A stretch of 64,000 bases of DNA. It comes from an uncultured Allomuricauda sp. (GTDB lineage: Bacteria > Bacteroidota > Bacteroidia > Flavobacteriales > Flavobacteriaceae). How positions within the stretch are numbered: the first letter of the stretch is position 1; every line of letters begins with the position of its first letter. Where the stretch lies: positions 1,706,271-1,770,270 of the forward strand of contig NZ_CANMPQ010000001.1 of assembly GCF_947499695.1 (NCBI RefSeq), read 5' to 3'. Under the pieces are notes generated by a model. The model saw nothing but the letters and a program-made list of their open reading frames with translations, was not told where the DNA came from and did no database searches. Both the position numbers and the translations under genes were made by a program. This document shows, one piece after another, positions 52,812 through 63,939 of the stretch.

Positions 52812-54197
52812 TTAAAAGAAATATCGCATGATGACAAAGCAAATGGCCCCTGCAATAAAGCCAATGAATGCCAACCAAGCTATTTTCTTTAAGTACCAGA
52901 AAAAGTCGATTTTTTCCATTCCCATGGCAACCACCCCAGCGGCGGACCCAATAATCAACATACTACCACCCGTTCCTGCGGAATAGGCAATAAAATGCCA
53001 AAGTGGGTTATCCATAGGTTCTGAGAACATACCTAAACTGGCCGCAACCAACGGAACATTATCAATAATAGCAGATCCCACACCCAACAGTATTACTACT
53101 AAATCGGATATTTGGGTACCTTCAATTTCAGTACCCAATAGGGGTGTTCCTTGTTTTAACCCTTCTGCAAAATTGAACAAGAGCCCGAGCGACTCCAACG
53201 CTGCAACGGCCATCAAAATTCCCAAGAAAAATAGAATGCTGGGCAACTCAATCTTTGTTAACGCGCTATGAACTGGACTGTGGTGTGATTCTGCATCACT
53301 TTCTGGATCAACCGAGGAAATTGCAATTTTGGAGCTACTGTATATCTCTGCAAAAGTGGCGACAACAGCTAGAGATAGCATCATACCTACATAGGGAGGC
53401 AAATGGGTGATGGTTTTAAAAATAGGCACAAATACAATCGCGCTTAATCCAAGATAAAGCATCTTTGCTCCAAATTTTGATTTTGAACCACTATCCTCCT
53501 CTGTTTCTATTTCCCCTCTAAAAGCGGGTAAAAATGAAGCAATAAAGGTGGGAACAAGCATACATACTAAAGAAGGAACAAGCAAGTATCCTATAAGTTT
53601 TACGGTGGTAACCTTGTTTCCTATCCAAAGCATTGTGGTAGTAACATCCCCGATAGGAGACCATGCACCCCCTGCATTAGCAGCTATTATAATAAGACCT
53701 GCATACCAAATTCTTGCATTTCTATCTTTTACAATTTTCTGTAAGATTGATATTAATACGATTGTAGCGGTTAGATTGTCAATAATGGCAGAAAGAATGA
53801 ATGCCAAAAAGGCAAAAATCCATAATATCTTCTTTTTACTTTTGGTTTTCACAAAAGTTTTGATGGTGGCAAACCCATCAAAATAATCAATGATTTCAAC
53901 TATGGTCATTGCCCCCAACAGGAAAACCAAAATCTCAGAGGTCTTACCTAAATGATGAAGCAAAGTTTCCTCCAGCATATGCATCTTATCTTCATGCCCC
54001 AATGCTGAAAAACCCTCCATTAGCGCATGTTTACCAGAATCAAACCAGGTGGTAAAGCTATCAATCCCAAAAGCCATTAAGGCCCAGAGTATGGCCATCA
54101 TGGCCAAGGCTGGAATAAGTTTATCAATTTTAAGGTTATGCTCTAAGGTAATGGCCAAGTATCCTATTACAAAGATGACAATGAGGAGAGTTTCCAT
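52812..54197 (-). CDS. nhaD: NhaD-type sodium/proton antiporter
   Basis: A 461-residue inner-membrane antiporter with about twelve membrane segments. Motifs with conserved polar residues include ILSAIIDNLTATIVLISIL and GVGSAIIDNVPLVAASLGMF, the inverted-repeat cores of the ion transporter superfamily, and NAGGAWSPIGDVTTTMLW. It exports sodium, which suits a marine habitat. It precedes exbB in the same direction. Confidence 0.92.
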   Translation of the reverse strand: METLLIVIFVIGYLAITLEHNLKIDKLIPALAMMAILWALMAFGIDSFTTWFDSGKHALMEGFSALGHEDKMHMLEETLLHHLGKTSEILVFLLGAMTIVEIIDYFDGFATIKTFVKTKSKKKILWIFAFLAFILSAIIDNLTATIVLISILQKIVKDRNARIWYAGLIIIAANAGGAWSPIGDVTTTMLWIGNKVTTVKLIGYLLVPSLVCMLVPTFIASFLPAFRGEIETEEDSGSKSKFGAKMLYLGLSAIVFVPIFKTITHLPPYVGMMLSLAVVATFAEIYSSSKIAISSVDPESDAESHHSPVHSALTKIELPSILFFLGILMAVAALESLGLLFNFAEGLKQGTPLLGTEIEGTQISDLVVILLGVGSAIIDNVPLVAASLGMFSEPMDNPLWHFIAYSAGTGGSMLIIGSAAGVVAMGMEKIDFFWYLKKIAWLAFIGFIAGAICFVIMRYFF

Positions 54198-54268
54198 GTG
54201 AGTTGGTTATTTAATTGAAATATTTTGTTTGGTAGCAGTATGTGCTAAAGATATTCAAAATGAGTTTT

Positions 54269-54276
54269 CAAACATA
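54269..54276 (-). promoter_or_regulatory. Candidate -7 box of nhaD promoter
   Basis: Minus-strand TATGTTTG fits TAnnTTTG and lies 71 bases before the start codon. No -33 element is clear. Confidence 0.4.
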
Positions 54277-54388
54277 ATCTTCTTTTTTAAAAAAACCGAA
54301 AACACGCATTGCATCTTAAACTGAGCATTCAATATTAAATCATTCTCATTTTTTACTCTTATTCTTTAATAAAATCGTATCATAAAGC

Positions 54389-54396
54389 TATATTTG
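54389..54396 (+). promoter_or_regulatory. Candidate -7 box of acyl-CoA dehydrogenase promoter
   Basis: TATATTTG fits TAnnTTTG and lies 29 bases before ATG 54426. Confidence 0.45.
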
Positions 54397-54425
54397 TACT
54401 CCATTTTTATCTATTTCTCAGTTTT

Positions 54426-55568
54426 ATGGAATTCACACTTACCGAAGAACAATTATTGATACAAGAATCAGCCAAAGACTTTGCTCAAAACGAACTTTTA
54501 CCAGGAGTCATTGAACGGGATGATGCACAAAAATTTCCAGAAGACCTGCGAAAAAAAATGGGAGAGCTTGGTTTCATGGGCATGATGGTCAACGAAAAAT
54601 ATGGCGGTAGCGGATTGGGCACTCTTGCATATGTTTTGGCCATGGAAGAGCTATCCAAAGTAGACGCTTCTGCTTCGGTGATGGTGTCTGTGAACAATTC
54701 ATTGGTATGCTGGGGATTGGAAACCTTTGGTTCGGAAGAGCAAAAACAAAAGTACTTGACCCCTTTGGCTTCTGGAGAGATTATTGGTGCTTTCTGTTTG
54801 TCAGAACCTGAAGCCGGCAGCGACGCTACATCCCAAAAAACGACCGCGATTGACAAAGGTGACCACTATTTATTAAATGGTACCAAAAATTGGATTACCA
54901 ATGGAGGAATTGCCGAAGTCTACCTGGTAATTGCACAGACCGATATCGATAAAGGACACCGCGGAATAAACGCCATCATTGTTGAAAAAGGGATGGAAGG
55001 TTTCGAAATAGGACCCAAAGAAAATAAACTGGGCATACGTGGTAGTGATACGCATTCTTTAATGTTCACCGATGTTAGGGTTCCAAAGGAAAATCGCATT
55101 GGTGATGATGGTTTTGGGTTTAAATTTGCGATGAAAACTTTAGCAGGCGGTAGAATCGGGATAGCTGCCCAGGCATTGGGTATTGCGGCCGGTGCTTATG
55201 AGCTTTCCAAAAAATACGCAAAGGAACGTAAGGCTTTTGGTACAGAAATCGCAAATCATCAAGCCATCGCATTCAAACTTGCAGACATGCATACCAAAAT
55301 TCAAGCTGCCAGGCATTTGGTATATAAAGCAGCCTGTGATAAAGATGCAGGTGACGATTATACGCTTTCCGGCGCCATGGCCAAACTATATGCGTCGGAA
55401 GTGGCAATGGAAACCGCAGTTGAAGCGGTACAAATACATGGTGGAAACGGATTTGTAAAAGATTATCATGTAGAACGTTTTATGCGCGATGCGAAGATTA
55501 CCCAGATCTATGAAGGGACTTCTGAAATCCAAAGAATTGTCATTTCAAGAAGTATTCTTAAAGATTAA
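54426..55568 (+). CDS. Acyl-CoA dehydrogenase, short-chain type
   Basis: FAD enzyme of 380 residues that makes the alpha-beta double bond of acyl-CoA in fatty-acid or amino-acid breakdown. FAD-binding motifs are FCLSEPEAGSDATS and NWITNGG. The catalytic base is Glu363 in QIYEGTSEIQ, at the position of the short- and medium-chain group, so butyryl-CoA dehydrogenase is the best guess. It stands alone with its own promoter; no other beta-oxidation gene is near. Confidence 0.93.
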   Translation: MEFTLTEEQLLIQESAKDFAQNELLPGVIERDDAQKFPEDLRKKMGELGFMGMMVNEKYGGSGLGTLAYVLAMEELSKVDASASVMVSVNNSLVCWGLETFGSEEQKQKYLTPLASGEIIGAFCLSEPEAGSDATSQKTTAIDKGDHYLLNGTKNWITNGGIAEVYLVIAQTDIDKGHRGINAIIVEKGMEGFEIGPKENKLGIRGSDTHSLMFTDVRVPKENRIGDDGFGFKFAMKTLAGGRIGIAAQALGIAAGAYELSKKYAKERKAFGTEIANHQAIAFKLADMHTKIQAARHLVYKAACDKDAGDDYTLSGAMAKLYASEVAMETAVEAVQIHGGNGFVKDYHVERFMRDAKITQIYEGTSEIQRIVISRSILKD

Positions 55569-55760
55569 TATATTTCTAATAACCGCACACCCCTAAATAT
55601 TAAGGGGTATACTTCAATATTATTGCTTTTGTGATAGACGACCCCCTATTGAGGGTTTTTCCAAACAGGCCTCTTCTATTAAAATTCAAGACACCCCCTA
55701 CTTGATTGCTCATATGTGCAGTCCGCTACATCAAATTTTGTGATAATGATAATTTAACAT

Positions 55761-55783
55761 TGTTCAAATTTACATTTTGAACA
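55761..55783. promoter_or_regulatory. Inverted repeat upstream of gltB
   Basis: TGTTCAAA (55761-55768) and TTTGAACA (55776-55783) form perfect eight-base arms around seven bases, about 100 bases before the gltB start. A dimeric regulator could bind here. Confidence 0.5.
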
Positions 55784-55862
55784 TTTTTTAACCTTTCTGT
55801 CAAAACCTTGATGAATTAACTGTAATTCATTAAAAACCTTACAATTAATATATCATAAATGA

Positions 55863-55870
55863 TATTTTTG
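55863..55870 (+). promoter_or_regulatory. Candidate -7 box of gltB promoter
   Basis: TATTTTTG fits TAnnTTTG and lies 13 bases before ATG 55884. No -33 TTG is seen at normal spacing, as might occur for an activator-dependent promoter. Confidence 0.4.
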
Positions 55871-55883
55871 AGGAAATGTCACA

Positions 55884-58800
55884 ATGATGAAGTTAGAGAA
55901 ACAAGGTTTATACCTGCCGGAATTTGAACATGATAACTGTGGTGCAGGCTTCATTTGCAGCCTAAAAGGAATCAAATCAAATGATATTATACATAAAGCT
56001 CTTGAGATTCTAGATAAACTGGAACATCGAGGAGCTGTAAGTGCTGATGGTAAAACTGGTGATGGAGCTGGAATTCTAATTGATATCCCACATGACTTTT
56101 TTACTGATGTATGTGAATTCGATTTACCTGAAGCAGGAGAATATGCAGTAAGTAATGTGTTTTTACCACAAAAGGAAAATCAGCGGGAGTTTTGCATAGC
56201 AAAGCTCGAAGAAAACATAAAAGCCCAGGGGTTGAAGCTCTTGGGGTGGCGTAATGTCCCAGTGAACCGTTCCGTCCCAGGAAGAATTGCAACGGAAACG
56301 GAGCCTTTTGTAAAACAAATTTTTATTGGTAAAACAGATAAGCTAGATGACTTTCAGTTTAACCTGAAGTTGTTTATCGCTAGGAAAATTACTGAGCACG
56401 CTATCATAAAAAGTAAACTTTCCCAAAGTCAGTTTTTCTATCTACCAAGTCTTTCAACCAAAATAATAATCTTTAAGGGGCTCTTGGTCCCTCAAGACAT
56501 CAGCAGATATTATCAAGATTTATTGGATTCCCGAGTGGTGACACGGCTAGCACTGGTACACCAACGATTCTCAACCAACACCTTCCCAACATGGGATTTA
56601 GCACAACCTTTCAGGTATATGTGCCATAATGGGGAGATAAACACGTTAAGAGGCAATGTTTCTCGGATGCGCTCTAGGGAAGAACTAGTGAAAAGTGATT
56701 GGTTCGGAGAAGATATTAAAAACATCTTGCCAATTGTACTCCCTGGAAAATCGGATTCGGCAAGTATGGATATGGTTGTTGAACTCTTACTGATGACAGG
56801 CCGTTCGTTACCTGAGGTAATGATGATACTAGTCCCCGAGGCATGGGAAAAAAATATCGAAATGTCAGAGGCGAAAAGAGCATTCTATGAATACAACTCA
56901 TGTGTGATGGAACCTTGGGATGGACCAGCTTCAATTCCTTTCACAGATGGAAACTATATTGGTGCTGTTCTTGACAGAAATGGTCTAAGACCATCAAGAT
57001 ACTCCGTAACCAAAAAAGGATACGTAATCATGTCATCCGAAACTGGGGTTGTTGACCTTGAACCAGAGGATATCGAATTTCACGGGCGTCTTGAGCCAGG
57101 GAGGATGTTCTTGGTAAATATGGAAGAAGGTCGCATCATCAACGATGAGGAAATTAAGGAATCTATTGCCAAAAGACACCCCTACCAAAAGTGGCTAAAG
57201 AACAATTTAGTGCACCTTCGCGATATTCCTTATAACGACTGTCCTGTTTTCTACGGTGAATTTCCTTTGGAAACCAGACGAGCTGCATTTGGATATACCC
57301 TAGAAGATATCAATACCATTATATTGCCCATGGCAAAAAATGGCAAGGAACCCATCGGTTCCATGGGCTCAGACACCCCAATTGCGGTGCTATCCGAAAG
57401 ACCTCAGTTGATCTACAATTATTTTAAACAATTATTCGCCCAGGTAACAAATCCACCGTTGGATGGGATTCGGGAAGAATTGATTACGGATATCAGTTTG
57501 ACTTTGGGTAGTGATCAAAACATTTTTGAAACCACAGAATTACATTGTAGAAAACTCAAGATTCAAAATCCAGTAATATCCAAAGAGGATTTGGACAAGA
57601 TCAAAAATCACGATGCCAGTCCTGATTATAAAGTGGTTTCCATTTCAATGCTGTATGAAATTGCAAAAGGTCACAATGGCCTCGAAGAAGCACTAGAGGC
57701 CGTCTTACAACAAGCCTCTGACGCTATTGATGAAGGTGCCAACATCATTATTCTTTCTGATCGTATGGTTAGTTCCGAAATGGCAGCAATTCCAGCATTG
57801 TTGGCATGCTCCTTTGTAAACAGTGGACTCAGAAAAATGGGTAAACGTTCAAAATTGAGCATCATTGTTGAATCGGCAGAACCTCGAGAAGTGCATCACT
57901 TTGCGCTCTTGTTCGGGTTTGGAGCCAGCGCAATCAATCCATATTTAGTTAATGAAATCATTGGAGAACAAATCCAAGAAAACGATATCACCGAATACAC
58001 CTTTGACGAAGCCATCAAAAACTACAATCAGGCAATAGGCAAGGGTATTTTAAAGGTGATGAACAAAATAGGAATCTCAACTTTGAATTCTTACCGAGGT
58101 TCCCAATTATTCGAATGCATTGGTATCAACACCAAAGTGGTAGACAAATATTTTCCAAATACACCAACACGTATTCAGGGAATAGGTTTGTATGAGATTG
58201 AAAAAGAGGTAGCGAAACGCCACAAAAAAGCATTTAAAGCCCAGGAATTAGCAGCCAATCTTGATATCGAGATTGGCGGAGAGTACCGCTGGCGAAGAGA
58301 TGGGGAAAAACACATGTTTAACCCACTGACCATTGCCAAGCTTCAAAAATCGGTACGCAATAACGAGCCGGAGACTTATAAAGAGTATTCCGATTTGGTA
58401 AATAAGCAATCCAAAAACTTAATGACCATTAGGGGATTGTTCGAGTTTTCGAACTATGACCCTATTCCAATCGAGGAAGTGGAACCTTGGACCGAAATCG
58501 TAAAACGATTCAAAACAGGAGCCATGTCCTATGGAAGTATCAGCAAGGAAGCCCATGAAAATCTAGCGATTGCCATGAACCGAATTGGAGGAAAGAGTAA
58601 TTCGGGAGAAGGTGGTGAGGATTCGGCTCGTTTCTATAAAAATCAAACAGGGGACTGGAAGAACAGCGCCATTAAACAAGTTGCCTCCGGTAGGTTTGGA
58701 GTTACATCCGACTACTTGACAAATGCCAAGGAAATCCAAATCAAAATGGCTCAAGGGGCTAAGCCGGGAGAGGGTGGTCAATTACCAGGCCCGAAAGTGA

Positions 58801-60392
58801 ATCCTGCCATTGCCAAAACTAGGAATTCTACTCCATATGTCGGATTAATATCGCCGCCACCACATCACGATATTTATTCTATTGAGGATTTATCCCAATT
58901 GATTTATGATTTAAAATCCGCCAATCGGGATGCCAGAATCAACGTTAAATTAGTTTCTGAAGTTGGCGTGGGAACAGTGGCTGCGGGAGTTGCCAAAGCA
59001 AAGGCGGATGTTGTTCTTATTTCTGGTTTCGACGGAGGTACAGGAGCATCACCCTTGACCTCTTTAAAACATGCCGGTCTACCCTGGGAATTGGGAGTTG
59101 CAGAAGCCCAACAAACCCTAGTTTTGAACGATTTAAGAAATCGTATAGTCTTGGAATGTGATGGCCAATTAAAAACCGGTCGCGATGTCGCTATTGCCTG
59201 TCTTTTAGGAGCAGAGGAATTCGGTTTTGCAACAGCTCCTTTGGTAGCTTCCGGATGTATCATGATGCGCGTATGTCACTTGAACACTTGTCCCGTAGGT
59301 ATAGCCACACAAAACCCTGAATTACGTAAAAAATTCAAAGGAAAGCCAGAACACGTAGTAAATTATATGTATTTCGTGGCCCAAGAATTAAGAGAAATCA
59401 TGGCTAAACTAGGTTTTAGAACCCTTAACGAAATGGTTGGTCAAGTACAAAAGTTAGACAGAAAAAAAGCTATTGAACATTATAAAGCCGCAGGAATAGA
59501 CCTAAGCCCCATTCTATATCAGGTAGACGTTCCAAAAGGAACCAAATTCTACAATACAGATACACAAGAACACCATATCGAGGACTCCATAGAGTTTGAT
59601 ATTATAGCCAAAGCGCATCCAGCACTTTTTAGAAAGGAAAAGACAGTTTTGGATTTTCCGATTTATAACACCAACAGAGCTGTGGGAGCCATTATCAGTA
59701 ATGAAATTTCAAAGATTTATGGAGCTGACGGACTTCCCGAAAACACCCTTAAATTGAACTTTACGGGGTCAGCAGGTCAGAGTTTTGGAGCTTTCGGAAC
59801 CAAAGGTCTTACCATGGTAGTTAATGGCAACACCAATGACTATCTGGGTAAAGGGCTTTCAGGAGCCAAACTGATTATAAAAGTCCCGGACAAATCCACT
59901 ATAAAGCCGGAGGAAAATATAATTACCGGAAATGTCACTCTCTATGGAGCGACTTCGGGTGAGGCCTACATCAATGGTAAAGCTGGCGAGCGTTTCTGCG
60001 TTAGAAATTCTGGTGCAAAAGCTGTGGTCGAAGGTATCGGAGATCATGGTTGCGAGTACATGACCGGAGGGGTAGCCGTTATTTTAGGGTCCGTAGGCAG
60101 AAACTTTGGAGCCGGTATGAGTGGAGGTATTGCTTATGTATTTGACAGGGACAAAACCTTTGAAAAAAGATGTAATGGTGAGACCCTTAATCTTCTTGCT
60201 GTAGAAGAGGATAAAGACATTGCGCAGTTAAAAGAGCTTATCGAAAATCACTACAACGCTACTTTGAGCCCATTGGCGCAGGAAATTTTGGAAAATTGGG
60301 AAGAATGTTTACCTCAATTTATCAAGATTTTCCCCGAAGAATATCGACAGGCCTTAATTCGATTAGAAAAAGAAAAATTACAAACCTTATAA
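55884..60392 (+). CDS. gltB: Glutamate synthase large subunit
   Basis: A 1502-residue subunit that takes ammonia from glutamine and makes glutamate from 2-oxoglutarate. The N-terminal amidotransferase domain should be exposed by removal of 18 residues, giving Cys19 (HDNCGAGF) as nucleophile. The central and FMN domains follow, with [12 protein letters not shown] and [12 protein letters not shown]. The 3Fe-4S cluster cysteines lie in [17 protein letters not shown], and the C-terminal domain is the GXGXG beta-helix ([17 protein letters not shown]). The small subunit starts eight bases after the stop. Confidence 0.97.
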   Translation: MMKLEKQGLYLPEFEHDNCGAGFICSLKGIKSNDIIHKALEILDKLEHRGAVSADGKTGDGAGILIDIPHDFFTDVCEFDLPEAGEYAVSNVFLPQKENQREFCIAKLEENIKAQGLKLLGWRNVPVNRSVPGRIATETEPFVKQIFIGKTDKLDDFQFNLKLFIARKITEHAIIKSKLSQSQFFYLPSLSTKIIIFKGLLVPQDISRYYQDLLDSRVVTRLALVHQRFSTNTFPTWDLAQPFRYMCHNGEINTLRGNVSRMRSREELVKSDWFGEDIKNILPIVLPGKSDSASMDMVVELLLMTGRSLPEVMMILVPEAWEKNIEMSEAKRAFYEYNSCVMEPWDGPASIPFTDGNYIGAVLDRNGLRPSRYSVTKKGYVIMSSETGVVDLEPEDIEFHGRLEPGRMFLVNMEEGRIINDEEIKESIAKRHPYQKWLKNNLVHLRDIPYNDCPVFYGEFPLETRRAAFGYTLEDINTIILPMAKNGKEPIGSMGSDTPIAVLSERPQLIYNYFKQLFAQVTNPPLDGIREELITDISLTLGSDQNIFETTELHCRKLKIQNPVISKEDLDKIKNHDASPDYKVVSISMLYEIAKGHNGLEEALEAVLQQASDAIDEGANIIILSDRMVSSEMAAIPALLACSFVNSGLRKMGKRSKLSIIVESAEPREVHHFALLFGFGASAINPYLVNEIIGEQIQENDITEYTFDEAIKNYNQAIGKGILKVMNKIGISTLNSYRGSQLFECIGINTKVVDKYFPNTPTRIQGIGLYEIEKEVAKRHKKAFKAQELAANLDIEIGGEYRWRRDGEKHMFNPLTIAKLQKSVRNNEPETYKEYSDLVNKQSKNLMTIRGLFEFSNYDPIPIEEVEPWTEIVKRFKTGAMSYGSISKEAHENLAIAMNRIGGKSNSGEGGEDSARFYKNQTGDWKNSAIKQVASGRFGVTSDYLTNAKEIQIKMAQGAKPGEGGQLPGPKVNPAIAKTRNSTPYVGLISPPPHHDIYSIEDLSQLIYDLKSANRDARINVKLVSEVGVGTVAAGVAKAKADVVLISGFDGGTGASPLTSLKHAGLPWELGVAEAQQTLVLNDLRNRIVLECDGQLKTGRDVAIACLLGAEEFGFATAPLVASGCIMMRVCHLNTCPVGIATQNPELRKKFKGKPEHVVNYMYFVAQELREIMAKLGFRTLNEMVGQVQKLDRKKAIEHYKAAGIDLSPILYQVDVPKGTKFYNTDTQEHHIEDSIEFDIIAKAHPALFRKEKTVLDFPIYNTNRAVGAIISNEISKIYGADGLPENTLKLNFTGSAGQSFGAFGTKGLTMVVNGNTNDYLGKGLSGAKLIIKVPDKSTIKPEENIITGNVTLYGATSGEAYINGKAGERFCVRNSGAKAVVEGIGDHGCEYMTGGVAVILGSVGRNFGAGMSGGIAYVFDRDKTFEKRCNGETLNLLAVEEDKDIAQLKELIENHYNATLSPLAQEILENWEECLPQFIKIFPEEYRQALIRLEKEKLQTL

Positions 60393-60400
60393 TTTGAGCC

Positions 60401-61867
60401 ATGGGAAAGACGACTGGATTTATGGAATTTGACAGGAAAGATGAAGCCTACGCTCCTGTTAAGGAAAGAATTAAAAACTATAAGGAATTTACGCTTCCGT
60501 TAAAGGAAAAGGAATTAAAAAACCAAGGTGCTCGATGCATGGATTGTGGAATTCCATTCTGCCATAGTGGTTGCCCTTTGGGAAATTTAATTCCTGATTT
60601 CAATGATGCCGTTTATCAAGGTAAGTGGGAGAAAGCCACAAAAATATTGCACTCGACCAATAACTTTCCCGAGTTTACCGGAAGGTTATGCCCTGCACCG
60701 TGTGAAGAAGCTTGCGTTCTTGGAATCAACGAAGACCCTGTTTCCATAGAAAACATAGAAAAGAATATCGTTGAGACAGCTTTTAAAAACGGCTGGATAC
60801 AACCAGTCATTCCGTTAAAAAGAACAGAGAAAAAAGTTGCTGTAGTTGGGTCGGGTCCTGCAGGACTGGCCGCTGCACAGCAACTAAATAGAGCGGGGCA
60901 CAAGGTTACCGTATTGGAGCGTGATGAGAAAATTGGTGGATTGTTGCGATATGGTATTCCGGATTTTAAAATGGAAAAGAATGTTATTGACAGACGTCTG
61001 GAAATTATGGAGCGTGAAGGGATTATGTTCAAAACTGGGGTTCATGTCGGTGTGGATGTTAAGGCAAATGAACTTAAAGAAGAATATGATGCCATTGTTC
61101 TCTGTGGAGGCGCAACGGTTAGACGACGACTTCCAATACCAGGCGCAGATTTGAAAGGAGTAGTTCAAGCTATGGATTTCTTGCCACAGAACAATAGAAA
61201 AGTGGATGGATTACCTTACAAAGGAGAAGAGTTGACTGCAAAAGATAAAAAAGTTGTTGTAATCGGTGGAGGTGATACAGGCTCTGATTGTATCGGCACC
61301 TCCATACGTCATGGAGCTGTTTCAGTAACCAACTTTGAGATCATGTCCAAAGCAACCCCAGGTCGACCAAAAGACCAGCCCTGGCCATTTTGGCCCATGC
61401 GATTACGCACCAGCACTTCCCATAAAGAAGGTGCAGAACGTGTGTTCAGCATCTCAACTAAAAAATTCGTTGGAGATAAAAACGGAAACTTAAAAGGCTT
61501 GGTCACCTCAGAAGTTGTCTGGGAAAAGGTTCCAGGACAACGTCCTACACTAAAAGAAGTTGAAGGAACCGAAAAGGAGTGGGAATGTGATTTGGCATTG
61601 CTAGCTTTAGGTTTTACAGGTTCTGAAACCACCATAGCCGACCAGTTAGGCCTGGAAATGGATCCACGAACCAATATTAATGCATCAACTAAAGATTATA
61701 AAACCAACGTCCCAGGTATTTTTGTAGCAGGTGACCAAAGAAGGGGACAATCTTTAATTGTATGGGCTATCTCAGAAGGTCGACAAGCGGCACACCATGT
61801 CGACGCCTACTTGATGGGAGACTCAAATTTGCCCTTAAAAGGTGATGGAGATTTACCCCGAGTATAA
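60401..61867 (+). CDS. gltD: Glutamate synthase small subunit
   Basis: A 488-residue subunit that supplies electrons from NAD(P)H. The N-terminus has two iron-sulfur cysteine groups (CMDCGIPFCHSGCPLGN and CPAPCEEACVLGI). An FAD loop (VGSGPAGLAAAQQL) and an NAD(P) loop (VIGGGDTGSDC) follow. It is coupled to gltB and followed by a terminator. Confidence 0.97.
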   Translation: MGKTTGFMEFDRKDEAYAPVKERIKNYKEFTLPLKEKELKNQGARCMDCGIPFCHSGCPLGNLIPDFNDAVYQGKWEKATKILHSTNNFPEFTGRLCPAPCEEACVLGINEDPVSIENIEKNIVETAFKNGWIQPVIPLKRTEKKVAVVGSGPAGLAAAQQLNRAGHKVTVLERDEKIGGLLRYGIPDFKMEKNVIDRRLEIMEREGIMFKTGVHVGVDVKANELKEEYDAIVLCGGATVRRRLPIPGADLKGVVQAMDFLPQNNRKVDGLPYKGEELTAKDKKVVVIGGGDTGSDCIGTSIRHGAVSVTNFEIMSKATPGRPKDQPWPFWPMRLRTSTSHKEGAERVFSISTKKFVGDKNGNLKGLVTSEVVWEKVPGQRPTLKEVEGTEKEWECDLALLALGFTGSETTIADQLGLEMDPRTNINASTKDYKTNVPGIFVAGDQRRGQSLIVWAISEGRQAAHHVDAYLMGDSNLPLKGDGDLPRV

Positions 61868-61888
61868 TTTTAATCAACCAAACTACGC

Positions 61889-61927
61889 AAAAAGCTCCCA
61901 TGAAAAAGTTCATCGGGAGTTTTTTAT
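61889..61927 (+). terminator. Terminator of gltBD
   Basis: AAAAAGCTCCCATGAA pairs imperfectly with TTCATCGGGAGTTTTTT across an AAAG loop, giving a stem about ten pairs long followed by Ts. It begins about 20 bases after the gltD stop. Confidence 0.75.
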
Positions 61928-61961
61928 TGGTTTATTTGGATTAGAAGCTATTCATCAGTTT

Positions 61962-63680
61962 TTATTGAATTATCAACTGTTTTGTGAAAATTATATTCGG
62001 GTAGTATATTACCACCACATATATTCCCGGATCATAGGTGTCCACAAAAAACTTTTTCCCCAATTTATAATTGCCATCATAAACCGTTAATCCACTCATT
62101 GAGGTGATAGTAATACGCGCTTCCTTTTGGCGTTTATTCTTTCTCTTTCTCCGCTTGTCAATCATTTTAAAATGAGTAGTTGATGGATTTGGGAAGAGTT
62201 TTATCCTATTACTGGGGTCATTCGGTGGAGGGGCTAAATATTGCAACTCGTAGGCCCCAATATCAAAGTTTCCATTGCCAGAGGGGCGAGGCTCATTGTT
62301 TAAATCGTAGGTGATTCCAAATGAAGACACATCTGATCCCACATCTACAACATCAGATGAGGGGCCAATTGGACTGAAATCATTATTAATGATATCCGTA
62401 AGTCCCAACGTATCCATTTGTCGAGTAATTAAGTTGGAATAAATATTGGTCAGGAGACTATCCCTAGTTTCTCTGGTATTAAAATCTATATAACTTTCTT
62501 GATTTTGTTTCCAAGTGCCACTGCCTTCATAATCATTTCCCGGATCTACAATCAAATTATTCACAAAATAAGAGGGTACTTCGCCTTGTGGTTGATATAG
62601 TTTTTGAGGGTCATCAGTAACCGTAATTATGGTGTTATATAGAAGCCCAGAGTCTTCTGGTTCAATAATGGTGTTATTGGCCACATAGAAACCCTCGTTC
62701 ACATCCTCGAATTCGTGACGTTGATGCATGAAAATTCCATGAAAACCAGGTCTAACCAGGACATTATTGTAAATTTTGGTGCCGCTTTCTGCACTTATAA
62801 ACTGCATTCCGTGGCCTAATCCATAAAAACTACTATCCATATAGTTATTATACACTTCATAAGTACCACCGCCTATGCTCATGGCGAAATTTTGAAAATT
62901 CTCATTCTCGATTCCGTAGTTCGAAATATGATTATTGTAAATTTTGCAATTGGTTCTGCCTAGATTCACCTGAATTCCGTCCCAACCGATATTTTCCAGC
63001 ACGTTATCATGAACCTCCAAATTTTCCAACCAATGTCCAAATATGGGAGTTCCATCACAATTTCTATTCGACTCTATCTTATATCCCCCGGTAAAACCAA
63101 GGTAAATACCTTCACCACCTGTATCATGAATATAATTATGGTGTATTTTCAAATTATTAAGGATGTATCCGTTACTGCGCCAAGTATCCGGATTTCCACA
63201 ATACGGGTCAGTCTTACCCATGATTCCAGCAAAACCAGCACTCGAAATCTCAATGTTATTGATTTCAACATCACTGCTTAGGTTTTCTACATAAATACCA
63301 ACAGCATTGCTACCTGTTTGAGCAATCTCAATACCATAGGTCTCATTACTATCACCAGTACCTGCAATATTAAGATATTGACTTCTTTGTACGGAAATTC
63401 CAGGATAAACGGTTTCGTCAATCACTACCTTTCCTCCGCAGTTTATAATTTTTACTGGGTCCGTTTCTGTTCCAATAAAATCATAAAAACGTAAGCCTCG
63501 ATAAGTACCGGCCGGAATACATATTGTATTTCCTGGCGAATAATTAACTTGGGAAGCCCAGATTAAATTTAAATTGGTATTGGATAAGTTGTTCAATGTA
63601 ACATCACAGTCACATGTCTGGGTAAAAGCAGTTTGTAGTCCAAAAAAAACAAATAGATTAAAAAGTAAAATTTTCCTCAT
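61962..63680 (-). CDS. Secreted parallel beta-helix protein with type IX sorting domain
   Basis: A 572-residue exported protein. A signal peptide ends near residue 20 (QTAFTQT). The body is a right-handed parallel beta-helix (repeated units such as IYNNHISNYG, VYNNYMDSSFYG, VANNTIIEPEDS), the fold of pectate lyase-like and alginate-epimerase-like proteins; no catalytic set is clear. The last 80 residues form a type A sorting domain starting at KLFPNPS and ending in FTKQLIIQ, so it is exported by the type IX system. A very basic 12-residue tract (residues 509-520) sits within that domain, which is odd. Confidence 0.85.
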   Translation of the reverse strand: MRKILLFNLFVFFGLQTAFTQTCDCDVTLNNLSNTNLNLIWASQVNYSPGNTICIPAGTYRGLRFYDFIGTETDPVKIINCGGKVVIDETVYPGISVQRSQYLNIAGTGDSNETYGIEIAQTGSNAVGIYVENLSSDVEINNIEISSAGFAGIMGKTDPYCGNPDTWRSNGYILNNLKIHHNYIHDTGGEGIYLGFTGGYKIESNRNCDGTPIFGHWLENLEVHDNVLENIGWDGIQVNLGRTNCKIYNNHISNYGIENENFQNFAMSIGGGTYEVYNNYMDSSFYGLGHGMQFISAESGTKIYNNVLVRPGFHGIFMHQRHEFEDVNEGFYVANNTIIEPEDSGLLYNTIITVTDDPQKLYQPQGEVPSYFVNNLIVDPGNDYEGSGTWKQNQESYIDFNTRETRDSLLTNIYSNLITRQMDTLGLTDIINNDFSPIGPSSDVVDVGSDVSSFGITYDLNNEPRPSGNGNFDIGAYELQYLAPPPNDPSNRIKLFPNPSTTHFKMIDKRRKRKNKRQKEARITITSMSGLTVYDGNYKLGKKFFVDTYDPGIYVVVIYYPNIIFTKQLIIQ

Positions 63681-63902
63681 AGTGTTCGGTTATTAGCATT
63701 TTTAGCTTTCTATACCATTATAAAATGGTAAAACTTTAGAGGAACTTTTTGTTTCGGGTTTGATAAATATACTTAAAAGTAATCTTTATCCTACAATATT
63801 ATAGCGTAAAACTTTCGTGGAGCTATAAAAAAGAGTGAAACCTTTTGAATCCAGGAGAAATAGGATCTTATCCAATAGTAGTAACAGGTAACATTTATGC
63901 AT

Positions 63903-63934
63903 AAAAAAAGGCCCTTTACTGATGTAAAGGGCCT
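63903..63934 (-). terminator. Terminator of the rRNA operon
   Basis: AGGCCCTTTAC (63909-63919) and GTAAAGGGCCT (63924-63934) form a perfect 11-pair stem with a TGAT loop and, on the minus strand, a T-run. It begins a few bases after the 5S 3' end. The 220 bases between it and the beta-helix gene hold nothing I can name. Confidence 0.9.
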
Positions 63935-63939
63935 CAAGG

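Larger units (their letters stand above)
55569..55883. other. Intergenic region upstream of gltB
   Basis: 315 bases without a gene. It includes a CCCCT...AGGGG stem near 55592-55609 that may end the previous transcript, the inverted repeat at 55761-55783, and the gltB -7 box. Confidence 0.55.
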
